Shown here piece after piece: positions 50,508 to 59,491 of a DNA stretch of 64,000 nt. Each line of letters opens with the position of its first letter. Position 1 is the stretch's first letter. Source of the stretch: PSRI01 sp041484195. GTDB lineage: Bacteria; Bacteroidota; Bacteroidia; Chitinophagales; Chitinophagaceae. Under the pieces are notes generated by a model. It saw nothing but the letters and a program-made list of their open reading frames with translations, searched no databases and was not told the origin of the DNA. Made by a program: the position numbers and the translations under genes. The stretch lies in the NCBI GenBank assembly GCA_041484195.1, contig JBGPHC010000024.1, forward strand, positions 1 to 64,000, in the 5' to 3' direction.

Positions 50508-51557
50508 ATGATAATATTGAATATTGATTGGTTTTTTGCCCTGGAAAAATTAGTGCTGATTGCCGTGGTGATCACAGGCGCATTGGTTATCGCCATGTAC
50601 AGCACTTATGCTGAACGGAAAGTTGCCGCCTTTATCCAGGACAGGATAGGTCCCAACAGGGCAGGACCATTTGGTTTGCTGCAACCCCTGGCAGACGGGC
50701 TGAAATTATTTTTTAAAGAAGAGATCATTCCCAACCGTTCCAATAAGATCCTGTTTGTCCTGGGCCCATCACTGGCCATGCTTACTGCCATGATGACGAG
50801 TGCCGTGATCCCATGGGGAAGCAAGGTTGAATTATTCGGGAGAAGCATTGATCTCCAGATCGCCGATGTCAATATCGGGATTCTGTTTGTATTCGGCGTC
50901 GTGAGCCTGGGGGTGTATGGCATACTAATCGGGGCCTGGTCCTCCAATAATAAATTCTCACTGCTGGGTGGCTTAAGAGGAGCATCACAGATCATTTCTT
51001 ATGAACTGGCCATGGGCATTTCACTGATCGCACTCTTAATGGTTACGGGTACCCTGAGTTTGAAGGAAATGGTGGAACAGCAAAGACATGGCAACTGGAA
51101 TATCATTCACCAGCCGCTGGGGTTTCTCATTTTTCTCATATGTGCGTTTGCAGAATGCAACCGTACCCCATTCGATCTGCCGGAGGCGGAAAATGAATTG
51201 AACTGCGGGTATCATTCTGAATATTCATCCATGAAGCTGGGCTTCTATTTGTTTGCCGAGTATATCAATATGTTCATCAGCGGTGCGGTAATGGCTTGCC
51301 TCTATTTCGGCGGCTACGATATTCCTTTCGTTGATGAATCAACGTTAGCCGTGAATACCGCCGCGGTTCTCGGCGCCCTGGCCCTATTGGTCAAGGTTGG
51401 ATTATTTATTTTCCTTTTCATGTGGGTGCGTTGGACGATTCCCAGGTTCCGTTATGACCAGCTCATGCGCCTGGGATGGAAGAACCTGATACCACTCTCA
51501 TTGCTGAATATGTTCGCTACGGGGGCCTGGATTTTATGGAAAGCGAAAAGTCATTGA
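50508..51557 (+). CDS. nuoH: NADH-quinone oxidoreductase subunit H
   Basis: The 349-residue protein has about eight membrane helices and the NuoH signatures: YAERKVAAFIQDRIGPNRAG, then GLLQPLADGLKLFFKEEIIP, SYELAMGISLIALLM and AECNRTPFDLPEAENELNCG. NuoH forms the quinone-entry chamber and links the peripheral arm to the proton pumps. It follows nuoG by 31 bases. Confidence 0.95.
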   Translation: MIILNIDWFFALEKLVLIAVVITGALVIAMYSTYAERKVAAFIQDRIGPNRAGPFGLLQPLADGLKLFFKEEIIPNRSNKILFVLGPSLAMLTAMMTSAVIPWGSKVELFGRSIDLQIADVNIGILFVFGVVSLGVYGILIGAWSSNNKFSLLGGLRGASQIISYELAMGISLIALLMVTGTLSLKEMVEQQRHGNWNIIHQPLGFLIFLICAFAECNRTPFDLPEAENELNCGYHSEYSSMKLGFYLFAEYINMFISGAVMACLYFGGYDIPFVDESTLAVNTAAVLGALALLVKVGLFIFLFMWVRWTIPRFRYDQLMRLGWKNLIPLSLLNMFATGAWILWKAKSH

Positions 51558-51664
51558 TTTTAATTGGAATCTAAATAGGATACAGATATTTTTGCGAACC
51601 TGAATCAAGCTAAAGCCGGAAGCCCGAAGCTAACTGCCAGTGGCCAAAAGTTAAAAGCGAAAAA

Positions 51665-52222
51665 ATGCAGTCACTAACTCAAAGAGCACAACCAGTTGAT
51701 CGCAGGCCAATGACCTGGGTGGAGAAGATTTATCTATGGAATATCTTCAGGGGTATGCTCATTACCTTCGTTCATCTGTTCAAGAAGAAAGTCACCATTA
51801 ATTACCCCGAACAAACAAGACCCTTCAGCCCTGTATTTCGCGGTCTGCATATTCTGAACCGGGATGAAGAAGGCAGGGAACGCTGTACTGCCTGCGGTTT
51901 GTGCGCTGTAGCCTGTCCCGCCGAAGCCATCACCATGGAAGCCGCGGAGCGTTTGCCGGGGGAAGAAAAACTCTATCGAGAAGAAAAATATGCCGCCCGT
52001 TATGAGATCAATATGTTGCGTTGCATTTTCTGCGGATTGTGTGAAGAAGCCTGTCCTAAAGACGCGATCTACCTTACAGAGACCATTGCTCCTGCCAATT
52101 ACAGCCGCAGGAGCTTTATCTATGGAAAGGATGACCTGCTGATTCCCGATCCCAATACGCAACCGGCCGAATTTGCAAAAGCGAAAGGCCAGATTGATAA
52201 GAAAAAAAAGGCAGGAGCCTGA
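51665..52222 (+). CDS. nuoI: NADH-quinone oxidoreductase subunit I
   Basis: The 185-residue protein carries two [4Fe-4S] motifs, CTACGLCAVACPAEAI and CIFCGLCEEACPKDAI, the N6a and N6b clusters. It starts near MQSLTQRAQPVDRRPMTWVE. The C-terminus is polar and basic (KGQIDKKKKAGA). NuoI passes electrons from NuoG to NuoB. It lies 107 bases after nuoH. Confidence 0.95.
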   Translation: MQSLTQRAQPVDRRPMTWVEKIYLWNIFRGMLITFVHLFKKKVTINYPEQTRPFSPVFRGLHILNRDEEGRERCTACGLCAVACPAEAITMEAAERLPGEEKLYREEKYAARYEINMLRCIFCGLCEEACPKDAIYLTETIAPANYSRRSFIYGKDDLLIPDPNTQPAEFAKAKGQIDKKKKAGA

Positions 52223-52256
52223 TTGAAACCAAGACTAAACGAACCAACATATTATA

Positions 52257-52760
52257 ATGGGTATAACTCAGATTCTTTTTTGGTTTCTTACCGCACTGGT
52301 GCTGGGCAGTGCACTGATGGTGATCTTCAGTAAGAATCCTGTTCATAGCGTACTTTGGCTCATCGTTACCTTCTTTTGCATTTCCGGTCATTATATACTT
52401 CTGAATGCTCAGTTCTTAGCAATTGTAAATGTGATTGTGTATGCAGGGGCCATCATGGTGCTCTTCCTGTTCGTGGTTATGCTGATGAACCTCAATGCCG
52501 AAACAGAACCCCAAAAAAATAAGTGGTTGAAATTCGCTGGCGCGATTGCCGGCTCAAGTCTCTTATTGGTGCTGGTCGCTGCTCTGAAGGATACGGATGC
52601 CATGCGACAGGAGGTCTTGTTGAAGACGGGCGATATCGGCCTGATTCATAATCTCGGTATGGTCTTGTTCCGGGATTATTTGTTGCCTTTTGAAATCAGC
52701 AGTGTTTTGTTTTTGAGTGCGATGGTGGGAACGGTTGTGATCGGAAAGAAAGGAGATTGA
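52257..52760 (+). CDS. nuoJ: NADH-quinone oxidoreductase subunit J
   Basis: The 167-residue protein has five membrane helices. It shows the NuoJ pattern SKNPVHSVLWLIVTFFCISG, then YILLNAQFLAIVNVIVYAGA and IMVLFLFVVMLMNL, including the pi-bulge helix that takes part in coupling. It is 34 bases after nuoI and 44 before nuoK. Confidence 0.93.
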   Translation: MGITQILFWFLTALVLGSALMVIFSKNPVHSVLWLIVTFFCISGHYILLNAQFLAIVNVIVYAGAIMVLFLFVVMLMNLNAETEPQKNKWLKFAGAIAGSSLLLVLVAALKDTDAMRQEVLLKTGDIGLIHNLGMVLFRDYLLPFEISSVLFLSAMVGTVVIGKKGD

Positions 52761-52804
52761 AAGTGGATCGGATGATCCCGCAGCCCTATCCTGAATTTTA
52801 GTTT

Positions 52805-53140
52805 ATGACGATCAACCATTATATATTTCTTTCTGTGGCGCTGTTCTGCATCGGAATAGTGGGTGTATTGACGCGCCGTAATGCCATCGTGATATTCATG
52901 AGCATTGAATTGATGCTGAACGCCGTGAATATCTTGCTGGTGGCATTTTCAAAAATGCACTATCTCGCTGCCAAAGTCATCAATCCTGCAACGCAGACTG
53001 GCATCGACGGACAACTTTTCGTGTTTTTCATCATGGTAGTGGCGGCGGCCGAAGTGAGCGTGGGATTGGCGATCATTGTAATGATGTACAGGAATATACA
53101 TTCGGTAGACGTGAATTTCTTAAACAGGTTAAAGCACTAG
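52805..53140 (+). CDS. nuoK: NADH-quinone oxidoreductase subunit K
   Basis: The 111-residue protein has three membrane helices. The NuoK motifs are GVLTRRNAIVIFMSIELMLN with the conserved Glu, then AVNILLVAFSK and VVAAAEVSVGLAIIVMMYRN with the second Glu. These Glu residues belong to the central proton path. The length is normal. Confidence 0.95.
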   Translation: MTINHYIFLSVALFCIGIVGVLTRRNAIVIFMSIELMLNAVNILLVAFSKMHYLAAKVINPATQTGIDGQLFVFFIMVVAAAEVSVGLAIIVMMYRNIHSVDVNFLNRLKH

Positions 53141-53189
53141 GCCGCCGGGAAATCCAGATGGGATCCGGGTACGAAGCTTCAAATCAACT

Positions 53190-55106
53190 ATGAATAAATT
53201 TGTTTTTCTTATTCCCTTAATCCCATTGATCGGTTTCCTGATCAATGGCCTTGGAAGGTCTGTCATTTCCAAATCATTTGCAGGCATCCTGGGCTGCGGA
53301 ACCGTGTTGGCCTCTTTCATTCTCAGCATCATCTTGTTTCTTAATGTAAGGAACGGCCATACCGGGGTGGAATACCTGTACAACTTTATCAGTTTCGAAA
53401 CACTCCACATACCATTTGCATTCCAGGTGGACCAGCTTTCTGTAATATTCCTGCTTATTATTACAGGAATTGGCTTTCTCATTCATGTATATTCCACGGC
53501 ATATATGCATGGTGAAAATTCCGCAGATTATGCCAGGTATTTCGCCTATCTCAACCTCTTCGTTTTTTCCATGCTCCTATTGGTGCTGGGCGCCAATTAT
53601 GTGATCATGTTCCTGGGTTGGGAAGGCGTTGGTCTTTGTTCTTACCTCTTGATTGGATATTGGTTCAGGAACACGGAATATAATAATGCGGCCAAGAAAG
53701 CCTTTGTAATGAACCGCATTGGAGATTTCGGTTTCCTGCTGGCCGTGTTCTGGATAATTAAGGTATTTGGCACTACTGACTATGTGGATGTGTTCGCGAA
53801 GGCTTCTTCGGCGCCGGTGAATGTGGCCGTGCTCACCGGGATCACCTTGTTATTATTATTGGGTGCTACGGGAAAAAGTGCGCAGATTCCATTGTACACC
53901 TGGCTCCCTGATGCCATGGCAGGTCCTACACCAGTATCAGCGTTGATACATGCCGCCACCATGGTTACGGCCGGCATTTACATGATTGCACGGAGTAACA
54001 TTTTATATACACTGGCTCCTACCTCGCAGGCTGTTGTAGCGGTAGTGGGATTGGCAACGGCCATACTTGCAGCAACCATCGCGCTTAAGCAAAATGACAT
54101 TAAGAAAGTGCTAGCCTACTCCACTGTGAGCCAGTTGGGATACATGTTTCTGGGTTTGGGGGTAGGAGCTTATACGGCTTCCGTCTTCCACGTAATGACT
54201 CATGCCTTCTTCAAGGCGCTCCTCTTTCTTGGCGCGGGATCGGTCATCCATGCCATCCCCCCGATCATTGGTGGAGGTCAGGAGCAGGACATCAGAAGAA
54301 TGGGAGGCCTGAAGAAATATCTGCCGGTCACGCATATCACTTTCCTGCTGGCATGTCTGGCCATCGCCGGCATACCACCTTTTTCGGGTTTCTTTTCCAA
54401 AGATGAGATCCTGATTAGCGCCTACTCACGGAGTCCGGTCCTCTATTGGATCGGTTTGGGCGGATCACTGATCACGGCATTCTATATGTTTCGCCTCTAT
54501 GCCATGACCTTCCTGGGCAAATACCGTGGCACGGCGCAGCAGGAACATCACCTGCACGAGAGCCCGCCGGCAATGACCATACCATTGGTCATTCTGGCCA
54601 TATTGGCCGCTATTGGGGGATTCCTGGGTTTGCCTGAAATATTCGCACCGGACTCTAACTGGCTGGAACATTTTCTCTCTCCCATATTTGCTGGCTCCGA
54701 AAAAATATCGCCGGCAATTCCCGTCGCGCATAACACAGAATATGTATTGCTGGCAATTACCGTCGTGCTGGTTGTGATCTGCACCGTATGGGCCACTGCC
54801 AGGTTCAGAAATTATTCAGACAAAGGCGTTGAAGAAAAAGGTCTGGGAAAATTCCTGCAGAACAAATGGCATGTGGATGAATTCTATGATGCCATCATCA
54901 ACAAACCGCTCCGCGCCATTTCGGGGTTTTTGAATTCTGTGGTGGAACGTTCGGGCATAGATGGAATTGTGAATGGAGTGGGCAGGTTTGTGATTTACGG
55001 CAGTCGCCAGTTGCGACTCATTCAAAACGGCCAGGTAGGCGCATATATCCTGATGATGGTGGTGGCGACCCTCTTCTTTTTCATTATTCAATTGTTTCTA
55101 AAATAA
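53190..55106 (+). CDS. nuoL: NADH-quinone oxidoreductase subunit L
   Basis: The 638-residue antiporter-like subunit has about 16 helices. It shows FLGWEGVGLCSYLLIGYWF with the key Glu, PLYTWLPDAMAGPTPVSALI, HAATMVTAGIYMIARS, LAYSTVSQLGYMFLGLG and MTHAFFKALLFLGAGSVIHA. The C-terminal part after about residue 550 forms the lateral helix (KFLQNKWHVDEFYDAIINKP). It is one of the three proton pumps. It ends 3 bases before nuoM. Confidence 0.96.
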   Translation: MNKFVFLIPLIPLIGFLINGLGRSVISKSFAGILGCGTVLASFILSIILFLNVRNGHTGVEYLYNFISFETLHIPFAFQVDQLSVIFLLIITGIGFLIHVYSTAYMHGENSADYARYFAYLNLFVFSMLLLVLGANYVIMFLGWEGVGLCSYLLIGYWFRNTEYNNAAKKAFVMNRIGDFGFLLAVFWIIKVFGTTDYVDVFAKASSAPVNVAVLTGITLLLLLGATGKSAQIPLYTWLPDAMAGPTPVSALIHAATMVTAGIYMIARSNILYTLAPTSQAVVAVVGLATAILAATIALKQNDIKKVLAYSTVSQLGYMFLGLGVGAYTASVFHVMTHAFFKALLFLGAGSVIHAIPPIIGGGQEQDIRRMGGLKKYLPVTHITFLLACLAIAGIPPFSGFFSKDEILISAYSRSPVLYWIGLGGSLITAFYMFRLYAMTFLGKYRGTAQQEHHLHESPPAMTIPLVILAILAAIGGFLGLPEIFAPDSNWLEHFLSPIFAGSEKISPAIPVAHNTEYVLLAITVVLVVICTVWATARFRNYSDKGVEEKGLGKFLQNKWHVDEFYDAIINKPLRAISGFLNSVVERSGIDGIVNGVGRFVIYGSRQLRLIQNGQVGAYILMMVVATLFFFIIQLFLK

Positions 55107-55109
55107 GAT

Positions 55110-56588
55110 ATGAATCCGAGAGATGTAATAGTCACTTTTCCCGAACTGCTGCTTTGGTTTCCATTGCTGGGGGGATTGATCGTATTGACGCTCCGCCGGG
55201 GTAGCAAGGCTAAAAACTGGTCCCTGATATTTTCCGTTATTACGCTTGCCATATCCATAACCAGTTTAATATTCTCCAGTTCAAAATATTTCGCGCTTAA
55301 CCAGGTGAGTTATTACTGGCTGCCACAGATCGGAAGCAGCTTTGCATTAAATCTGGATGGCATGGGGCGGATCCTTTGTTTCCTGACAGCATTTGCTTTT
55401 CCGGTTATTTTCATTTCCACCTATGGCAACAAATACAAAAACCCGAATGTATTCTATGGCCTGATGCTTTTGAGCCAGGCTGGATTGATCGGTGTTTTTT
55501 GCGCAATGGATGCACTGGTATTCTATTTCTTTTGGGAACTGGCCATCATTCCGATTTATTTTCTCGCTTCATACTGGGGAGGAGAGAGAAGGATTCAAGC
55601 CACATTCAAGTTTTTCGTGTACACATTCGCGGGTTCCCTGCTGCTGCTTTTGGGAATCATTTATGTGTATCTGCATACGCCCGATTTTTCATTTTCGATG
55701 AATTCATTTTATAACAGCCGGCTTTCCCCGGGGCAACAGAATGCCGTGTTCTGGCTTTTTTTCCTGGCATTTGCCATCAAGATGCCCGTATTCCCTTTCC
55801 ATACCTGGCAGCCCGATACCTATGAGCAGTCTCCCGCGCCGGTTACGATGGTGCTGAGTGGTATCATGGTCAAAATGGGTGTATTCGGGTTGATCCGCTG
55901 GCTATTGCCCATACTCCCGCTGGCGGTGAAACACTATGACCATGTGGTGATTGGCCTTTCAGTGACAGGGATCATTTATGCGTCCTGTATCGCCATAGTT
56001 CAGGACGATCTGAAAAGACTCGTGGCCTATTCGTCCATTGCACATATGGGCCTGATGTGCGCGGCCATTTTTTCAACTAATGAATCGGGGATGCAGGGTG
56101 TAATGGTTCAGATGTTCAACCACGGCATCAATATCATTGGCATGTGGATCGTGGTGGACCTGATTGAAAGGCGCCTTGGCACGAGGAAGATATCCCAGCT
56201 TGGCGGGCTCGCGCAAAAAGCGCCCGTGTTGGCCGTGCTGTTGGTGATCGTGGCCCTGGCAAATATCGCGCTGCCACTGACCAATTCTTTCGTAGGGGAA
56301 TTCCTTATGTTCAACGGGCTTTTCAAATTCAGTGGCTGGTATACGGCTTTCGCGACACTGAGCATCATACTCGCGGCCGTGTACACCTTGAATATGATAC
56401 AAAAGGTCTTTTACGGAGAAACCAACGTGTTGACCTCGAACATGAGGGAAATAACAATCGATGAAGCGATCATCTTATCCGTCATAGTGGTTGCGATTTT
56501 CCTTGTAGGCATATTGCCGGGACCATTTTTCGAACTGGGCAACGATACCGTTGTCACCGTGTTGAACAAACTGGCCGGCGGCAAATGA
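55110..56588 (+). CDS. nuoM: NADH-quinone oxidoreductase subunit M
   Basis: The 492-residue antiporter-like subunit has LVFYFFWELAIIPIYFLASY with the key Glu, PVFPFHTWQPDTYEQSPAPV, LKRLVAYSSIAHMGLMCAAI and MFNHGINIIGMWIVVDLIER. It is the second proton pump of the membrane arm. It begins 3 bases after the nuoL stop, which suggests coupled translation. Confidence 0.96.
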   Translation: MNPRDVIVTFPELLLWFPLLGGLIVLTLRRGSKAKNWSLIFSVITLAISITSLIFSSSKYFALNQVSYYWLPQIGSSFALNLDGMGRILCFLTAFAFPVIFISTYGNKYKNPNVFYGLMLLSQAGLIGVFCAMDALVFYFFWELAIIPIYFLASYWGGERRIQATFKFFVYTFAGSLLLLLGIIYVYLHTPDFSFSMNSFYNSRLSPGQQNAVFWLFFLAFAIKMPVFPFHTWQPDTYEQSPAPVTMVLSGIMVKMGVFGLIRWLLPILPLAVKHYDHVVIGLSVTGIIYASCIAIVQDDLKRLVAYSSIAHMGLMCAAIFSTNESGMQGVMVQMFNHGINIIGMWIVVDLIERRLGTRKISQLGGLAQKAPVLAVLLVIVALANIALPLTNSFVGEFLMFNGLFKFSGWYTAFATLSIILAAVYTLNMIQKVFYGETNVLTSNMREITIDEAIILSVIVVAIFLVGILPGPFFELGNDTVVTVLNKLAGGK

Positions 56589-56661
56589 TTGGGGTAGCAG
56601 TATTTCTGTTGCCATCTGAAGAAGTCAGGAAAGGATGAAAATATAAACGATATTTCTTTTT

Positions 56662-58035
56662 ATGAATGTGATTATACTTTCGGCTCTCTGGGGAGTGGTG
56701 ATGATGTTTGGAGGGATATTCCTGAAACACAAATCTGCTTCGGGGGTATTGGCAATTCTGGGGATCCTGGTTTTGTTGACGGCCAATCTGCTTGAATTCT
56801 ATAATGCCTGGAGCATTCATGTGGAAGTGAAGGGAATGTTGAAGTTTAGCTCCTATGGTTTGGCATTCAACACAGTGGTGCTGGTATCCATGTTATTGTT
56901 TTTTTTGCTTGGCGATGAAGAAATAGAAAGAGTAGGCAGCTATCCGCCTGAATATTATGCATTGATATTTTTCGTGCTCTGCGGCGTTGGCATAGCCTCT
57001 TCATTCAATACCCTGCTCATGCTCTTCCTGGGGATCGAGATCATTTCCATTCCATTGTACATTCTAGCGGGAAGCGATAAGCGAAATTTGAAAAGTAATG
57101 AAGCATCCCTGAAATATTTCTTGATGGGTTCATTTTCCACAGGCATCATGCTGATGGGTATCGCCTTTCTTTATGGCGCCACGGGCAGTTTTTTCGTTGA
57201 TGGAATGAATCTGCGGAGCGCGGAACTGGTTCCCATGGTCGCCATCGGAATTGTGTTGCTCATGATCTCCCTGGCTTTCAAAGTCAGTGCCGCTCCTTTT
57301 CATTTCTGGACTCCGGATGTATATGATGGTTCACCCACTGTGTTCACATCATTCATGGCCACCATCGTAAAAATCGGGGCATTCATTGCCTTCCTGCGAC
57401 TCTTTGACAATGCATTCCATGCCAGCCATGCCGACTGGCAATTATTGATCGTAATCATCACCGCTGCAACCTTACTGATCGGCAATATTACCGCGGTCTT
57501 TCAGCAAAGCGTGAAGAGGATGCTTGCCTATTCCAGCATCGCGCACGCGGGATTCATGATGTTCTCCTTATTTGCCCTCAATACTTTCGCAAAAGAGGGA
57601 CTTATCCTGTATAGCGCGGCCTATAGCCTTGCCACCATCGGCATATTTGCCATCCTGACTAAAATGAAGGATTATACCTTCGATGGATTCAACGGTCTGG
57701 CAAAAAAAGATCCGGCCCTCGCGTTGATGAATACGATATTCCTGCTTTCGCTCACGGGTATTCCATTGACGGCAGGTTTCATGGCAAAATATTATATGTT
57801 GATCGGCGCCATAAGAAATGGCCATTATGGCTGGCTGGTCATTTTCGCTGTGTTAATGGCCGCCGTAAGCGCCTATTATTATTTCCGACTCATCCAGGCC
57901 ATGTATTTCAAGGAGGGACCGGCGGAGATGCTCACGGTTTCCAGGCGATTCCGGATTGTATTGGCCCTGACTGCCCTCCTGATCATCATCCTGGGCATTT
58001 ACCCGGGAATTCTTACAAGCCTGCTCTATTATTAG
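56662..58035 (+). CDS. nuoN: NADH-quinone oxidoreductase subunit N
   Basis: The 457-residue antiporter-like subunit has LLMLFLGIEIISIPLYILAG, then SLKYFLMGSFSTGIMLMGIA, APFHFWTPDVYDGSPTVFTS and VKRMLAYSSIAHAGFMMFSL. It is the last pump subunit and the end of the operon, with no clear terminator before the ABC permease gene 104 bases on. Confidence 0.95.
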   Translation: MNVIILSALWGVVMMFGGIFLKHKSASGVLAILGILVLLTANLLEFYNAWSIHVEVKGMLKFSSYGLAFNTVVLVSMLLFFLLGDEEIERVGSYPPEYYALIFFVLCGVGIASSFNTLLMLFLGIEIISIPLYILAGSDKRNLKSNEASLKYFLMGSFSTGIMLMGIAFLYGATGSFFVDGMNLRSAELVPMVAIGIVLLMISLAFKVSAAPFHFWTPDVYDGSPTVFTSFMATIVKIGAFIAFLRLFDNAFHASHADWQLLIVIITAATLLIGNITAVFQQSVKRMLAYSSIAHAGFMMFSLFALNTFAKEGLILYSAAYSLATIGIFAILTKMKDYTFDGFNGLAKKDPALALMNTIFLLSLTGIPLTAGFMAKYYMLIGAIRNGHYGWLVIFAVLMAAVSAYYYFRLIQAMYFKEGPAEMLTVSRRFRIVLALTALLIIILGIYPGILTSLLYY

Positions 58036-58139
58036 ATCGGCCATGTTCCTGCGCCAGCTTATGATCCTTTCATGGAAGGCCCCAGCCTCTGTCCATAAAT
58101 TCCGGGAACTTAAATCTAAATTCTTAATTTTATATTCTT

Positions 58140-59420
58140 ATGAATATAAGAGACACTATCTCTCTCGCATATAGAACCCTGAAGGGAAACAAGCTTCGTA
58201 CCGGCATTACGGTAGGCATCATCGCGGTAGGCATCTGGGCTCTCGTGGGCATCATGACCACAATTGACGCGATGAACAAAAGCCTCACCGATAGTTTCGC
58301 CACTATGGGTGCCAATTCTTTCAGCATGCGTTTCCGCGAAAGGAGAATCCGAATGGGTGACGGCGGGGATGTGACAAAGACTACGAGGAACAACACTAAG
58401 AAAGTCAAGAAGTCGAATATGGGGAAGCCGATTACCTATGAGCAGGCAAAGGCTTTCAAGGACCGATATGAATTTCCGGGCGCCAAAGTGAGCATGGGCC
58501 TCGGAGGTGTGGGTCAGCAGACAGTATTTTATCAAGATGCGAAGACCAATCCTAATGTGAGAATGCAGGGAGGCGATGAAAACTATTTATTGTTGAACGG
58601 ATATGAAGTTTTGTACGGAAGGGATTTCAGTAAGCTGGATGTGGAGAGTGGCCGGAATGTATGCGCCCTGGGCTTCGATGTGGCGAAGAAATTTTTTGGA
58701 GATAAGGTGGAAAGGGCGGTTGACAAGATCATCCGTGTGGGTGCCAATAAATATCGCGTTATCAGTGTGCTCAAGAGCAGGGGAGGAAGCTCATTCCTGC
58801 AGGCTGACAATGTGATCTTCACCACTTATAATACACTTAGACGATTATACGAATTGGGCAATAGCTCATTCTATATCGGCGTGCAGGTAAATGATGTGCA
58901 GCAACTGGACAATGCCATCGGGGAAGCTGAAGGATCGTTCCGTGTTGTCAGAAGACTGTCCACCGCCGAGGAAAGTAATTTTTACATAGACAAGAGTGAT
59001 GCGCTCGCAGCCACTTTCATCAGGCTGCTGAGTGGCATTTCGATGGCTGCCGCAGCCATTGGATTCATAACTCTCGTGGGGGCCGCTATAGGTCTCATGA
59101 ATATTATGCTGGTGGCGGTTACGGAGCGAACCAAGGAAGTTGGATTAATTAAGGCATTGGGAGGAAAGAAAAAGAATATCAGGATGCAATTCCTGATCGA
59201 ATCAGTTATGATTAGTCTCATGGGCGCCATCATTGGCATCATATTAGGAGTGATTGCCGGGAATATTATTGGTACGCTGATGTCGGTTCAATTCTTCGTT
59301 CCCTGGCTGATCATCGCTATTGCCATCCTGGTCTGTTCGGTCGTGGGTCTCTTAGCCGGCATCTATCCTGCCTGGAAGGCATCCAAACTGGATCCAATTG
59401 TCGCGCTCAGATATGAGTAA
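58140..59420 (+). CDS. MacB-type ABC transporter permease
   Basis: The 426-residue protein has one N-terminal helix (LRTGITVGIIAVGIWALVGI), a periplasmic MacB-like domain of about 240 residues (GYEVLYGRDFSKLDVESGRN), and three C-terminal helices of the FtsX fold (LVGAAIGLMNIMLVAVTERT, then EVGLIKALGGKKKNIR and LLAGIYPAWKASKLDPIVAL). A basic insert lies at residues 70-100 (RERRIRMGDGG, TRNNTKKVKKSN). The ATPase and the periplasmic adaptor are not adjacent. Likely roles are efflux of lipids or peptides, or mechanotransmission. Confidence 0.88.
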   Translation: MNIRDTISLAYRTLKGNKLRTGITVGIIAVGIWALVGIMTTIDAMNKSLTDSFATMGANSFSMRFRERRIRMGDGGDVTKTTRNNTKKVKKSNMGKPITYEQAKAFKDRYEFPGAKVSMGLGGVGQQTVFYQDAKTNPNVRMQGGDENYLLLNGYEVLYGRDFSKLDVESGRNVCALGFDVAKKFFGDKVERAVDKIIRVGANKYRVISVLKSRGGSSFLQADNVIFTTYNTLRRLYELGNSSFYIGVQVNDVQQLDNAIGEAEGSFRVVRRLSTAEESNFYIDKSDALAATFIRLLSGISMAAAAIGFITLVGAAIGLMNIMLVAVTERTKEVGLIKALGGKKKNIRMQFLIESVMISLMGAIIGIILGVIAGNIIGTLMSVQFFVPWLIIAIAILVCSVVGLLAGIYPAWKASKLDPIVALRYE

Positions 59421-59445
59421 TTAGCGCTCATCGGCAAAACTCATT

Positions 59446-59475
59446 AAAAACGCCAGGAAATTCCCGGCGTTTTTG
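59446..59475. terminator. Bidirectional terminator between the permease and metalloprotease genes
   Basis: AAAAACGCC and GGCGTTTTT pair, with an inner AGG/CCC partly extending the stem around AAATT. The A-run and T-run let it serve both convergent genes. Confidence 0.8.
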
Positions 59476-59491
59476 TTTTAGATATTCCAAT